Origin: a virus
Reading direction: 5' to 3' (one strand)
Virus record (IMG/VR): IMGVR_UViG_3300045970_000151
Location: 1-37,967 of that record
DNA length: 37,967 bases
Part shown: positions 15,424-24,247 of the stretch, one piece after another
How the letters are laid out: each line of letters begins with the position of its first letter
Position numbering within the stretch: position 1 is the stretch's first letter
Made by a program: the position numbers and the translations under genes
Notes under the pieces: generated by a model
Seen by the model: only the letters and a program-made list of their open reading frames with translations
Told to the model about the DNA's origin: nothing
Database searches by the model: none

Positions 15424-16302
15424 CTAGGTCGGCCCCTTCGAAGTCTTGATCCACGTGGAAAGCATGGTGTTGGACGGCACGGCAGCGTCGAACTTGGCTT
15501 TACTGGCCGTGAGATTCACCACCACGGTTGTGGTGGTGACGATTGCCAACTCCAATGCAAGTGCCGCTGCGGCCGTTGTCGTAGCAACAGTATCCGCCTT
15601 GGCCGCCGTCGCGAAAACCTGTAGCGCGGTTGCCAGCGCCTTCAGCGTGTTCGTCAGCGCGGAGATTTCCGTCATGAGCGCGGTGCCAAGCACCACCGGC
15701 TGGTCTGCGGTGGTACCGATGGCGATGGTCTTGGCGGTCGCCGGGGCCGGGTGTTTGAGGTCGCTGCTGTTCTTGGCCTTGATCTTGACGTTCCCGCTCT
15801 CATCGATCTCGACAGAGGTCCCACGGTGCGACTTTCGTCGCACGCGCTTCACCGGGGTGGGCGGGGTCAGATTATCGTAGCGGGCGTCCTCGCTGGGGAG
15901 ACAGCCAACGATGATCGGCTGATCCTTGGACCCGTTGAGGAAGGCGATGATCACCCTGTCACCGTCGCTCCGCGCCCTCGCGTCCGTCTGGTCCTTGGCC
16001 CAAGGGCCGCCCGTCAGCGTGTTCGCTCCGACTCGCAGGATATTGGTGTCCCCGTCATCGAGCCCGTTGACCGCCTCCAACTTCCGAACATCCGTGATCC
16101 GGGAGAAGCCGGGGACGAGCGGGTCGCAGTCGTACTCCACGCAGCCGGTGCGGTTGTCCTTGTCTCCGGGGACTCGGACGGCGACGACCACGCACTCGAC
16201 CAGAATCCCGTAGAGCGAGAACTCGGGGAGAGAGCCGTGCGTCCGTGCCCGGGAGAGGCTGGATTGACAGCGGGTTCCGTCTGGGAGGTCGAGTTCGTCC
16301 AT
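15424..16302 (-). CDS. Baseplate spike protein (gpV / T4 gp5 OB-fold type)
   Basis: ATG 16302 with GAGG upstream gives 292 residues; the frame is open further upstream but overlaps the previous gene. An OB-fold spans about 28-137, with GILVECVVVAVRVPGD at its start and GDRVIIAFLNGSKDQPIIVGCLP at its end, the signature of the gp5/Vgr OB domain. HRGTSVEIDESGNVKIKA (159-176) starts the beta-prism of the spike. The C-terminal part (about 205-270) has QPVVLGTALM followed by an Ala/Thr-rich helix, as in Mu gp45-like proteins. The protein should form the trimeric tail tip under the hub. No lysozyme domain is present, unlike T4 gp5. Confidence 0.85.
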   Translation of the reverse strand: MDELDLPDGTRCQSSLSRARTHGSLPEFSLYGILVECVVVAVRVPGDKDNRTGCVEYDCDPLVPGFSRITDVRKLEAVNGLDDGDTNILRVGANTLTGGPWAKDQTDARARSDGDRVIIAFLNGSKDQPIIVGCLPSEDARYDNLTPPTPVKRVRRKSHRGTSVEIDESGNVKIKAKNSSDLKHPAPATAKTIAIGTTADQPVVLGTALMTEISALTNTLKALATALQVFATAAKADTVATTTAAAALALELAIVTTTTVVVNLTASKAKFDAAVPSNTMLSTWIKTSKGPT

Positions 16303-16309
16303 GTGCGCC

Positions 16310-17722
16310 TCAGAAAACGGGGGCCGAAGGGTCCGTGGCGGGCTGCTTGAAGGCGTAGAGGTCCATCCACAACTGCATACGCGGGTCCACGAGGAGGATG
16401 ACTTCCTCGGCCTCCAGCCGCTCCCCGAACGTCTTGAGATCACCGAAGTGGCTCGGCGTCCCACGGGTCACTTGCATGGTGGTGGTCGAGCCCTGCCCCC
16501 GGAGCGCGTAGCTGAACTGGTGGTTGACCGACTCGATGTAAAAGGAGAGGAAGTCGTTCACTTCCCGGTTCTCATAGTCCAGCCGCATCCCGACCTTCGC
16601 GGCGACACGCAGCGGGGTGGTGATGGTGCCTGAGTAGAAGTTCTCGTTGCTCGCGTGCCACTCCACGATCTTCCGGGTCGCGGCCTCAAGCTGGTCGCTT
16701 CCGACTGATTCCTGCTGCGCCCGCGTAGCACGGGGGAGAGGGAAGAGGCCGTTGGTCGTCTCCTCCATCCGGCGGAGGCCGTGCTTCCCCATCGACGCAG
16801 GCGCTCCGTAGCCAATCTGGTTGGCAATCGTCAGCCCCGGCTCCGACTCGGTGAACACGCGGAACCAGTTGCACACGTCCGCGTCCGACTTCCCGAAGTC
16901 CTTGCTGATCACCTTGGTGGCCGGGACCTTGATCGACTCCAGCGCCGAGAAGGCAGAGCGGGAGAACGGGTACTCTCGGAGGCGGAGGATCGGCCCTTCG
17001 TCAGTCCAGTCGGTGAACATCTCGTTGAGGAGGGGCACGGAGTAGGTCATGAGGAGGTTCCAGAGGGACCCGCTCACGTTCAAGTTCTGGAGGCCGGGGA
17101 TGTAGCCCGCCGCCGCGCTGGCCTTCGTGCTGTCCAGCTTCAGCCACGAGTTCCACCGCTTTTGGCCCGGCAGCGCGAACTGCCGCCGCTCGTAGAGGAA
17201 GTGCTCAAGGAAGAAGGCAACCGCCTGCTCGGGCGGCATGGCGATCACGCGGTCGGGGTTTGCACGGTTCCACGTCGCGAAGGCTTTGATCGCCCCCTCG
17301 GTGACGAACGAGCCGCCGAGCGCCGGATCGTACACGAGGCTTGTGGACGACAGCACCTTGCCCCAGTCGCGACCGACGACTTGGATCACGTCCTTCTCTG
17401 CGCCCCGGCCGTCCACCACAGTCCGCAGCGCCACGCGGTCCACCAGCCCGTACATCGCAGCCGTTGTACCAGCAGAGGTGCCGTCGTTGATCTTGATGGT
17501 GATCCAGTCATTCACCTTGATTCGGGAGAGGTAGTTCTGGGACGGCTGAAGAGTGAGCGAGAAGCCACCGGTCGGGTGGTGGATCTCCTTGGAGATCGAG
17601 CCACCCGTGATGTCGCTCGACGCCACGCCCGTCGCGCCTCCAAGAATGAGGATCCCGGACTCGTTCTCAACGAACGCTTCGCAGGTTGACCATTGATCAT
17701 GGACGAGGTCGTGGTCGGACAT
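16310..17722 (-). CDS. Baseplate hub protein (gpD / T4 gp27 type)
   Basis: A 470-residue protein between the tape measure and the spike genes, the normal place for the hub. It begins with beta-rich sequence (ESGILILGGATGVASSDITGGSISKEIHHPTGGFSL), followed by WITIKIND and GLVDRVALRTV, the strand pattern of the gp27-like tail fold. A central helical section holds a hydrophobic LWNLLMTYSVPLLNEMF. A C-terminal YSGTITTPLRVAAKVGMRL segment matches the second barrel of hub proteins. It should form the trimeric ring that joins tube and spike. Its ATG is 2 bases after the tape measure stop. Confidence 0.75.
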   Translation of the reverse strand: MSDHDLVHDQWSTCEAFVENESGILILGGATGVASSDITGGSISKEIHHPTGGFSLTLQPSQNYLSRIKVNDWITIKINDGTSAGTTAAMYGLVDRVALRTVVDGRGAEKDVIQVVGRDWGKVLSSTSLVYDPALGGSFVTEGAIKAFATWNRANPDRVIAMPPEQAVAFFLEHFLYERRQFALPGQKRWNSWLKLDSTKASAAAGYIPGLQNLNVSGSLWNLLMTYSVPLLNEMFTDWTDEGPILRLREYPFSRSAFSALESIKVPATKVISKDFGKSDADVCNWFRVFTESEPGLTIANQIGYGAPASMGKHGLRRMEETTNGLFPLPRATRAQQESVGSDQLEAATRKIVEWHASNENFYSGTITTPLRVAAKVGMRLDYENREVNDFLSFYIESVNHQFSYALRGQGSTTTMQVTRGTPSHFGDLKTFGERLEAEEVILLVDPRMQLWMDLYAFKQPATDPSAPVF

Positions 17723-17724
17723 GG

Positions 17725-19689
17725 CTACTTTTTACCGGTGGGAGCGAGGGCGGGCTGGGCCTTCTTGGCGTCACGCCCGTTCTTCTGGTCCGGCTTGCTG
17801 GGCTGGTCCTCCACGATGACGCGGACCTTCTTCTTGCCGCCGCCTTCCACGGAGACCAGCCATTCGATCAACGCAGAGGTCGCGTAGTTCGCGGCGGCCA
17901 TCGACATCTGGTTCGCGAGGGCGGCGGGGGGCTGGTTGACGAGCGTGCCGACCGTCGAGGCGATCTGAACCTTGGTCTTGAACTTCTTTCCCTCCTCGGT
18001 GCTGAACTGCTCGTTGAGGTAGTCGTACAGGGCGCCGCCGCCCTTCACCACCTTGCCTAGCGGAGTGGCCGGGTGGATGCCGAGCAGCGCGCCGTACTCT
18101 GACGCCGCCTTCGCCTCCTTCGACGGATCCTTGGTGACCCGGCCGAAGAAGTCCGCGAGGTAGTTGAGCGCCGCCGTCATCGTGGCGAGGTAGCCGCCAA
18201 CGCTGAGTAGCTGCTTCAGGCTGTTCTCCATGTTCTGGACGGCGATGTCGAACGCACGCCACCCGTCGCCCATCGTCTTCATGGCTTCGTAGGCGGCATC
18301 CTGCTTTGGTACCGCCGCCTTCTTCGCGTCGGACCAATCCTTGTCAGAGACGCCCTCAGCCGCCTTCTCCAGCTTCTCGACAAGCTCCATTTTCATGCCC
18401 GTCTGGTTGGAGATCAGGTTGTAGCGGGCATTCTTCTGCTCGTCGCTGTCCCCCGGCATGAGCCGCCGGAAGGAGGCGAAATACTTTTGGGCCGCGTTCT
18501 TGTCACCCCGGACGCCCCCCTCGCCCGAGCCGAACATCCCCTGCTCCATCTTGCGGAGGGTGGTGTAGTAGCCCTGCCCGTCCTTCCCGAGCCCGGCGTT
18601 CTGCATCGCGATGGCGCGGGAGAGCGGGCCGCCTTGCCCCTTGATCGCTTGGTCAAGCTGGTTGAGCGCCGAAGCGCCCGCCGCACCTTGGAGGCCGGGG
18701 CCCATCTTGGAGAGCATCTGGGTGATCCGCTCCACCCCCGTCTCGTCCACGCCGAACCGGGACTGCTGCACCACCCCGGTCACGCCCTCAAGAAGCTCAC
18801 CGAAGCGGCCCTGCTTCAAGCCCTGCGCTGTCCCGGCCGCGAAGACGTTCCGGAGGGCATCCTTGGCCTTGGGGTCATCCAGCGCCCCACCCGTCTTCCC
18901 CACAGCCCCGAGAAGGCCCCCAGCGGCCCCGCCAAGGCCGTAGGCTTGCTCCGACCACAAGGAGGCGGCCAAACCCGCCCGACCGCCTACAGCGCGACCG
19001 TGGGCACTCGCAATGCCGGTCGTCTGCTCTGCGTTGAAGCCGTAGGCCGCCCCGAGCCCGGTGATCTCGTCCCCGGCACCCTTGCCGCCGAACAGGCGGC
19101 CGAGCGGGACGCCAACCGTCTCCTCGCGCCGCGACCCGAGCACGCCGCCGAGCACGCCAGCCGCGAGACCCGCCAGCCCGAGCCCGACAGCGCCGCCCTT
19201 GAGCATCGCCATCCCGGTTTTTGGCTTCCGGTCCTCAGCTTCGGCGCGGTACATCTCGTTCCAGTACGCCTGCTGCATCCCGCGCACCGCGCCGCCAGCG
19301 AACTGCCCGCCGGGGAGCGGTGAGAAGGCGCCGAGCACCTGTGGCCCGTAGCTCCCCACCGCTCCCATGAACCCGCCGCCCCGCCGCCCGCCGCCCCCGG
19401 GCTGCTTCTTGGGGTCGGTCTTGTCGTCGAACCGGCGCTGCGCCCTGATTGTCTCGCGCGAGACCCGTTCGATTTCTAGGTTGATCTCCTTCAGCGTCGC
19501 GCCGAGCAACTGCCGTTCCGCGCTCTCCTTCGGTGTCTGCTTGTACTGCTTACGGACGCTCGCCTGTTCCGCGAACAGCTTGGCGTGCATCTTCTTGAAG
19601 TCGGTGGCGACCTGACTCTCGACCGACGACGCAGACTTCTTGTCGTACTCCGCTGTGACTTCGATTTTCGCCTTGTTGTTCTCGGCCAC
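17725..19689 (-). CDS. Tape measure protein
   Basis: A 654-residue protein starting at GTG 19689 with GAGGAG upstream, directly after the tail chaperone frame. The N-terminus is a charged coiled coil (1-95), then a Gly/Arg-rich linker, a hydrophobic glycine-rich segment (about 161-186) able to span a membrane, further Gly/Ala-rich helices, another hydrophobic stretch near residue 500, and a very basic C-terminal tail. This layout and the gene position mark it as the tape measure that fixes tail length and leaves the tube on infection. By the usual rule of about 0.15 nm per residue the tail would be roughly 100 nm. Confidence 0.85.
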   Translation of the reverse strand: MAENNKAKIEVTAEYDKKSASSVESQVATDFKKMHAKLFAEQASVRKQYKQTPKESAERQLLGATLKEINLEIERVSRETIRAQRRFDDKTDPKKQPGGGGRRGGGFMGAVGSYGPQVLGAFSPLPGGQFAGGAVRGMQQAYWNEMYRAEAEDRKPKTGMAMLKGGAVGLGLAGLAAGVLGGVLGSRREETVGVPLGRLFGGKGAGDEITGLGAAYGFNAEQTTGIASAHGRAVGGRAGLAASLWSEQAYGLGGAAGGLLGAVGKTGGALDDPKAKDALRNVFAAGTAQGLKQGRFGELLEGVTGVVQQSRFGVDETGVERITQMLSKMGPGLQGAAGASALNQLDQAIKGQGGPLSRAIAMQNAGLGKDGQGYYTTLRKMEQGMFGSGEGGVRGDKNAAQKYFASFRRLMPGDSDEQKNARYNLISNQTGMKMELVEKLEKAAEGVSDKDWSDAKKAAVPKQDAAYEAMKTMGDGWRAFDIAVQNMENSLKQLLSVGGYLATMTAALNYLADFFGRVTKDPSKEAKAASEYGALLGIHPATPLGKVVKGGGALYDYLNEQFSTEEGKKFKTKVQIASTVGTLVNQPPAALANQMSMAAANYATSALIEWLVSVEGGGKKKVRVIVEDQPSKPDQKNGRDAKKAQPALAPTGKK

Positions 19690-19700
19690 AGCAGACTCCT

Positions 19701-20166
19701 CTACGTGAGCTTCACGGGTCCGGGAAGCGGCTTTTCCGGGATGTACTCGTCAGCGAACTCGTCTTCCGGAAGGGCAGCGGGTGGGGCAACTTCCTTGGTC
19801 CGCACCTTCTCCCCCCGCCGCCTCCAGAACTCCTGCGTGGCTTCGTCTTCCCACGAGGCCAAGATGTCCTCGATGTCCTCGCCCTTCTTCAGCCTGCTCT
19901 CGACCTCCTGCATCTCCGGATCATCCGAGTGGAGGATCACGTCCTCGTCAAGCTCGCCTTCGACGGTGAGGGCACCCGGGTTCGCCTCCAAGGTGTCTTC
20001 GAAGAACTCGATCCACAGTTGCTCCCGGGTGTACTTCCCGAGCCTGTCGTCTGTTGGCGGGAGGTTGTACTTCTTGCACCACCACCGTTGCAGCCAGTTC
20101 TCATCGAGGTTCCGCTTGGCGATGCGGCGGAGCCCCTTCGCCCGATCAACGTAGAGTTGGACGAAA
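19701..20166 (-). CDS. Tail assembly chaperone, downstream frame (T part of a G-T frameshift pair)
   Basis: This frame overlaps the end of the G-like gene and ends 11 bases before the tape measure start, exactly like the lambda G/T pair. It has no credible start of its own: ATG 20255 lies in antisense-like sequence without a ribosome binding site. Entry is most simply explained by a +1 slip at UUU_CGU (20166-20161), giving a fused product of about 294 residues. The T part (about 153 residues) starts VQLYVDRAKGLRRIAKRN, holds WLQRWWCKKYNLP, and then becomes very acidic (many Glu and Asp), as usual for the extension that binds the tape measure. A sequencing error joining two frames cannot be excluded. 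Confidence 0.75.
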
Positions 20167-20586
20167 TCGAGCTTCGTACTCCATGACCTCCTTGTAGATC
20201 GCAGAGACGACGTTGAGGTCGTAGAGGTCGCCCAGCCGCTTGCCCCACTCGACATCGCACTTCACGATGGCGCGGTCGAGGTGGGCCAGCATGGTGTTGA
20301 GGAAGTCGGTGTGATCATCGACCATGCCACCGTTCCTGCGGGCGCGATCAGCGCCCACGGCGGCGATGTCGTTCAGGTTGAGCCGCTTGAACGTGAACGT
20401 CCCCACGTAGCGGTGCGACTCGGCCTTGGAGAGGATGTCCATGTAGACGGTGGTCTCGGTGGGAGGCAGTTTCCCCGCCTCGACCGTGGTCTTGGACAGG
20501 GCGCTCACGGTAGTGAACTTGTCGTCCGTGATGCGCTCGCCGTTGGGACCACTCGTGGTGACTGTGCCGCTTTCCGTTGATTCCAT
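20146..20586 (-). CDS. Tail assembly chaperone, G-like
   Basis: A 146-residue protein starting at ATG 20586 with AGGAG upstream. It is a mixed protein with YMDILSKAESHRYVGTFTFKRLNLNDIAAVG in the middle and a helical C-terminus (TMLAHLDRAIVKCDVEWG). It lies between the tube genes and the tape measure, where gpG-type chaperones are found; these coat the tape measure during tail assembly and are not in the finished virion. Its last about 35 codons overlap the downstream T frame, which is shifted by +1 (or -2). Confidence 0.8.
   Translation of the reverse strand: MESTESGTVTTSGPNGERITDDKFTTVSALSKTTVEAGKLPPTETTVYMDILSKAESHRYVGTFTFKRLNLNDIAAVGADRARRNGGMVDDHTDFLNTMLAHLDRAIVKCDVEWGKRLGDLYDLNVVSAIYKEVMEYEARFRPTLR
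20161..20169 (-). promoter_or_regulatory. Candidate +1 ribosomal frameshift site CGA_UUU_CGU
   Basis: In the G frame the codons read CGA (20169-20167), UUU (20166-20164), CGU (20163-20161). A Phe tRNA on UUU can re-pair with UUC one base ahead, after which GUC, CAA, CUC follow in the T frame. UUU_CGU is the slip core of the well-studied influenza A PA-X +1 frameshift. An AGGAGG lies at 20193-20188, about 21 bases before the UUU, which is further away than the 3-base spacing seen in prfB, so its role is open. A -2 slip elsewhere in the overlap would reach the same frame. Confidence 0.55.
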
Positions 20587-20694
20587 TTGGTTGATCTCCT
20601 AGTGGGGATGAAAACTGCACCGGGCGACGGGAAGGAAGGTATGGCGGGGGGACCACCCTTCACTCCCGCCGCCCGGGTACGACAGCCTGCGGTG
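20587..20694. other. Gap with a GC stem between the 103-residue gene and the chaperone
   Basis: A 108-base gap. On the minus strand GGCGGG and CCCGCC can pair over a loop of about 16 bases (region 20645-20673), followed by ATACCTTCCTTCCC. This could weaken transcription between abundant tail proteins and the low-abundance chaperone, but the loop is long and the T-run broken. The ribosome binding site of the G gene lies at its end. Confidence 0.35.
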
Positions 20695-21006
20695 CTAGTC
20701 CACTTCGATGCGGACCAGCGCGGTCACCGCTCCGGTGGCCGCGATGAGCGTCGGGTTGGAGACCGACGTGTTCATCCACGCGTAGATGGTGATCGTGCCG
20801 TCACCGTTGTCGTTGAAGGTGAACGCGTCGGCGGCGTTCGCCACGGTGGCAGGGGTGCCGCCGCCGTTGGAGAGGGTGACCACCACCGAACGGAGGGGGC
20901 GGTCCTTGGCGAAGCCGGTCCTGATGGTGGTGTTGCCGGTGAAGGTGACTGCGCCTCCGGACACGAAGGGGCGGTGCTTGCTGCGGGCGAACGGTGCGAG
21001 GGCCAT
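20695..21006 (-). CDS. Small beta-rich virion-associated protein, unknown
   Basis: A 103-residue protein starting at ATG 21006 with AAGGAGATAGAG upstream. It has a basic N-terminus (FARSKHRPF) and then alternating beta strands (GGAVTFTGNTTIRTGF, LRSVVVTLSNGG, DGTITIYAWMN) suggesting a small jelly-roll or Ig-like fold. It lies between tube and chaperone. A head decoration or tail accessory protein is possible; no family is recognised. Confidence 0.6.
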   Translation of the reverse strand: MALAPFARSKHRPFVSGGAVTFTGNTTIRTGFAKDRPLRSVVVTLSNGGGTPATVANAADAFTFNDNGDGTITIYAWMNTSVSNPTLIAATGAVTALVRIEVD

Positions 21007-21030
21007 ACTCTATCTCCTTCTGGGTTTGAT

Positions 21031-21047
21031 CGCTCCTACCCGGAGCG
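21031..21047 (-). repeat. Hairpin between tail tube and the 103-residue gene
   Basis: CGCTCC and GGAGCG form a perfect 6-bp stem with a 5-base loop, just after the tube stop codon at 21062. On the minus strand ATCAAACCC follows, without a T-run, so it may protect the 3' end of the tube message or partly slow transcription rather than terminate it. Confidence 0.4.
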
Positions 21048-21061
21048 GCGGGTGAGATCTA

Positions 21062-21541
21062 CTACGCCAGTTCGCTCTCATCTTTCATCCGGATGGCGAC
21101 GAACGTGACGTTCTGGCCGACGATGCCACGAGCCGTGACGCTGAAGTTGTGGCTGGCGGCCTTCACGCGCTCGACCTGCATGATGGTCTTCTGCGTGAGA
21201 CGGTCGGTGATGGACGCGGACATCTCGCCCGACTTGAGGACGTTGAGCGGGTCGGCACCGGCCTTCGGGAAGATGCCCATCTCCTTGAGGGAGCCGTAGG
21301 TGCCGTCCTTCGGGGCCTGCGCGCCGGTCACGCCCTTGATCGTCCGGAAGACCTCGGCGGAGAGGTTCACCCGGTAACCGGTCGGCACGTGCTCCTGCGT
21401 CTCGATGTTGTCGAGCACGTCAACGGGCTCGTACTGGATCTCCTCGCCGCCGCTGCAACCGGAGGCGAAGGCGACCTTGTCGGTGTTTACCCGGAAGATT
21501 GCCCGAGCGCCTGAGAAGGTGTTGGTGGGATTTTCGGCCAT
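21062..21541 (-). CDS. Tail tube protein
   Basis: A 159-residue protein directly after the sheath gene, the standard place for the tube. It has MAENPTNTFSGARAIFRVN at the start, EHVPTGYRVNLSAEVFRTIKG in the middle, and a terminal NFSVTARGIVGQNVTFVAIRM, consistent with the two-sheet tube fold of contractile phages in which one strand stacks on the next hexameric ring. AAGGAG precedes ATG 21541. Its length fits the family (about 140-180). Confidence 0.8.
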   Translation of the reverse strand: MAENPTNTFSGARAIFRVNTDKVAFASGCSGGEEIQYEPVDVLDNIETQEHVPTGYRVNLSAEVFRTIKGVTGAQAPKDGTYGSLKEMGIFPKAGADPLNVLKSGEMSASITDRLTQKTIMQVERVKAASHNFSVTARGIVGQNVTFVAIRMKDESELA

Positions 21542-21568
21542 GTTCGTATCTCCTTGGACTGCGCGGCC

Positions 21569-23356
21569 TTACACCGTGAAGGTGGCGGGCACGAGGAAGA
21601 GGCTGTTCAGCATGAAGTTGATCCCCTCGACCGGGCTGACCTCGGCCGACACCGCCACCTGATCCTTGGTGCCGCTCACCACCAGCTTGCGGTAGGCGCG
21701 GGTGGTGGCCCCGTTCACCACGGAGTCCACGATCTGGCCGGAGTCGCGGAGGGCCGACAGCTTGGCCTCGGCCGCCTGCTTGATCGCGGAGATGTTCGAC
21801 AGCGCCATCCGGCGGCCGATGAAGAGATCCTCCAAGTGGGTGCGGAACTCGTAGCTGACCAGCTTCCAGCCCTGCACCACCGACTCCTCCGTGTACGCGT
21901 CGTTGTCGTCACGCGTGTAGGTGGTGACCCCCTTGACCCAGCGGTAGCCCTTGCCGGGAACCTCCTCGGCCATGAGGACGCCGCCGAGCACCATGGCGTC
22001 ACCGTCCACGAGCGGATCCCACGAGGCGTCCTGCGAGAGCCCGTAGATGTTGAGGTACTTCCACGTGAGCGGCTCGCCAAGCTCCGAGCCCGCACGCGCA
22101 CCGGCCGCGATCACGGCCAGCGCCCACTCGGGCATCTCCACCACCTCACCCGCTGAGTTGAGGCACAGCGGCCTCTGCGCGACGAGGCAGGCGTTGAACG
22201 AGTTGAGCGTCAGCGCGGCGTAGTCGAGCACCTCGGTCTTCGTCCCTGCCATGCCGATGAAGGCGTGACGCTCGTTCTTGCCCACCGTGCTGGTGCAGTA
22301 GGTGGCGTGCTGCTCCGTGTTGATCCCCGTCGTGGTGAAGGTGGCGGTGCTGCCGAACCCCTCACCCGTGAGGTCGTCGGAGATCAGCGAGACCACCTGA
22401 TTCACCCGCAGCCGCTTGAGGAGGTCGAGCCCCGACGAGAAGGCGGCGTTGGTGGACACCCCGCGAGTCCCGCCCGTGAAGGCCGTCTCCGAGATCACGT
22501 CCGGGGGGCTCATCGCGATGATCGAGGTCGGCAGAGTCGCCGTCACCAGCGCCGAGTTGACGTTGACCCACTCGACCACCCGGTACAGCTTGGCGAACAC
22601 GTCGTAGGCCGCCGCCTTGATCGCCTGCGCGGACACGTAGTCGAGGTCTCGCGGGGTGATGGTGTACGGGTTCCGCGTCACCGCCGTGCAGGAGTAGGAC
22701 GGATGGCTGTGAACGAAGGTGATGAGGTCGGCCAGCGTGGCGAACTCGGAGTAGTTCAGCGTGAGCCCGTCAGCAGGCGTGCCGGTCACCACGGTGCGGA
22801 TGCTGGTCCCGTCGATGGTGAGCGCGCAAGCGGACCCGGTGCCCGTGTACTGGATCTGCATCTCGGCCGTGCCGCCGAGAACCGACGAGGTCTCGGTGGA
22901 CACCCGCTGTCCGTCCACGAACTTGATCGTGACGATCTGGCCGGTACCCGAAGTCGCGATGGCCGCCGAAAGCCGGTTGGTGTGGAGGCCGTAGTCCTTG
23001 GACTTCAACGTGGCGACCGTCGTGGCACCATCCAGCAGCGCGAGGCTGGCCTGCGTGCCCGCGTTGGTTCGAACGCAGACCACGCTGGAGGCGCCTCCGG
23101 GAACGCGGGCGTCCTTCATCGGATTGAAGGCGAGGCTTACCGCGTCAGCCAGCGCCCCCTCGCGGAGCACCGCCTTGGCGGCGGCGGGGGAGGAGAAGAT
23201 CTGGAGCACGCCCGGTTCGCCGCCCGTGGCCTCACCGACGAGGCCGACGACACCGACTCCCGCGACCCCGGCACTCTGGAACGCGGACGCATCGATCTTG
23301 GTGGCACCACCGGGCCGAACGAGAACGGCACCGTTGAAAAGAACCCTCATGGTCAT
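21569..23356 (-). CDS. Contractile tail sheath protein
   Basis: A 595-residue protein. The N-terminal RVLFNGAVLVRPGGATKID and AGVGVVGLVGEATGGEPGV match the sheath beginning, where the N-terminal arm links neighbouring subunits. Later parts include VPGGASSVVCVRTN, a middle domain with Ig-like strands (about 110-220), and a C-terminal section with YEFRTHLEDLFIGRRMALSNISAIKQAAEAKLSALRDSGQI and VVSGTKDQVAVSAEVSPVEGINFMLN, typical of the sheath C-terminal domain that also bonds to neighbours. The first ATG (23356) has AAGGAG 8-9 bases upstream and is preferred to the ATG two codons later. It proves a contractile tail. Confidence 0.92.
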   Translation of the reverse strand: MTMRVLFNGAVLVRPGGATKIDASAFQSAGVAGVGVVGLVGEATGGEPGVLQIFSSPAAAKAVLREGALADAVSLAFNPMKDARVPGGASSVVCVRTNAGTQASLALLDGATTVATLKSKDYGLHTNRLSAAIATSGTGQIVTIKFVDGQRVSTETSSVLGGTAEMQIQYTGTGSACALTIDGTSIRTVVTGTPADGLTLNYSEFATLADLITFVHSHPSYSCTAVTRNPYTITPRDLDYVSAQAIKAAAYDVFAKLYRVVEWVNVNSALVTATLPTSIIAMSPPDVISETAFTGGTRGVSTNAAFSSGLDLLKRLRVNQVVSLISDDLTGEGFGSTATFTTTGINTEQHATYCTSTVGKNERHAFIGMAGTKTEVLDYAALTLNSFNACLVAQRPLCLNSAGEVVEMPEWALAVIAAGARAGSELGEPLTWKYLNIYGLSQDASWDPLVDGDAMVLGGVLMAEEVPGKGYRWVKGVTTYTRDDNDAYTEESVVQGWKLVSYEFRTHLEDLFIGRRMALSNISAIKQAAEAKLSALRDSGQIVDSVVNGATTRAYRKLVVSGTKDQVAVSAEVSPVEGINFMLNSLFLVPATFTV

Positions 23357-23375
23357 GACTTGATCTCCTTAGCTG

Positions 23376-23633
23376 CTAGTAGGCGGCGAAAACCTGATCC
23401 CAGACAGCAACGGTTGCTGCCTTCAGGCTGCTGAAATAGCGCATCCCCTTCCGATGGTCGGCGGGGATCCTCTTGTGGTTGCAGTACGAATCGAAGCTGA
23501 TCTCCCCGTCTGCGTTGGGGGCGGGGGTGAAAGCCACCTCCTCCACGATAGGCGGGTTGACCCATTGCCCCCCAAGCGAGATCGTGGTGGTGGAGATCAC
23601 TTCCACCGGGGCCTCTGCGGGCGTTTCAGGCAT
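23376..23633 (-). CDS. Small protein before the sheath gene, unknown
   Basis: An 85-residue protein starting at ATG 23633, two bases after the preceding stop, with GAAGGTGG upstream. It begins acidic and proline-rich (MPETPAEAPVEV), then has a short beta part (STTTISLGGQWV) and an aromatic C-terminus (MRYFSSLKAATVAVWDQVFAAY). No family is recognised. Coupling to the tail-terminator-like gene and the following sheath suggests a virion or tail assembly role. Confidence 0.65.
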   Translation of the reverse strand: MPETPAEAPVEVISTTTISLGGQWVNPPIVEEVAFTPAPNADGEISFDSYCNHKRIPADHRKGMRYFSSLKAATVAVWDQVFAAY

Positions 23634-23635
23634 CG

Positions 23636-24247
23636 CTACACCACCTTCGGGGTGAGGGTTGCAAACAGAGCCGTAATAATACGCTCCGTTACCGGAACCG
23701 TGAAGTAGGTCAGAGCAGAAAGCGTGACCACCCTCGGATTTTGCAGCATGGGCAGCATCTCCTCCGAGAACCGGAGGTCGCTCTGGGAGAGCATGACGTT
23801 GTGCAGCCCGCCCTCCATGAGCGTCGTGTAGTTGAGGATGAGGATCGCACGCACGAGCGTGGCGAGAATGATCGTCATGCGGGGGTCGGGCGTCGAGAGG
23901 AACATCTGGTAGGAGCAGTTCTCCGCGATGCCGTACCGGGAGGTGACGGCCCCCGGGTCGTCCGAGTCCTCCTCACCCATCGCGCTGTCGAGCGTGTCCT
24001 TGGACGCGTCCTCGGAGGTGCCGCTGTTCACCACGCACACGGTGGGCTGTTGCAGCGCCGCCATCGGCCAGTTCTGGCGCACGTCGATCTTGTAGACGGT
24101 GACGAACTCCTTCGCCTCGATCCGGAACTTGTCGGGGTAGAGGGCGAAGAGGTCGTCCAGAACGTCGGGCGTGGTCTTGAGCGCGGCGAAGCCAGCGCGA
24201 AGGATCTCCTCAAGGAGGAACTCGGGAATCGGAATGCCCTTGCTCAT
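23636..24247 (-). CDS. Tail terminator / tail completion-like protein
   Basis: ATG 24247 overlaps the previous stop as ATGA, giving 203 residues; a longer frame upstream is only the open antisense of the previous gene. The protein is mixed alpha/beta: a helical N-terminus (FLLEEILRAGFAALKTTPDVLDDLF), an acidic insert (about 80-95), a RMTIILATLVRAILILNYTTLM helix and a C-terminal VTLSALTYFTVPVTERIITALF. Between neck and sheath genes, phages of this kind code the terminator that caps the tail and binds the neck; the call is positional. Confidence 0.55.
   Translation of the reverse strand: MSKGIPIPEFLLEEILRAGFAALKTTPDVLDDLFALYPDKFRIEAKEFVTVYKIDVRQNWPMAALQQPTVCVVNSGTSEDASKDTLDSAMGEEDSDDPGAVTSRYGIAENCSYQMFLSTPDPRMTIILATLVRAILILNYTTLMEGGLHNVMLSQSDLRFSEEMLPMLQNPRVVTLSALTYFTVPVTERIITALFATLTPKVV

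Noticed and set aside
19701-20255. Separate gene start at ATG 20255 for the T frame
   Set aside because: No ribosome binding site, and its first 28 residues are Ser/Thr/Arg-rich shadow of the G frame; a frameshift explains the layout better.
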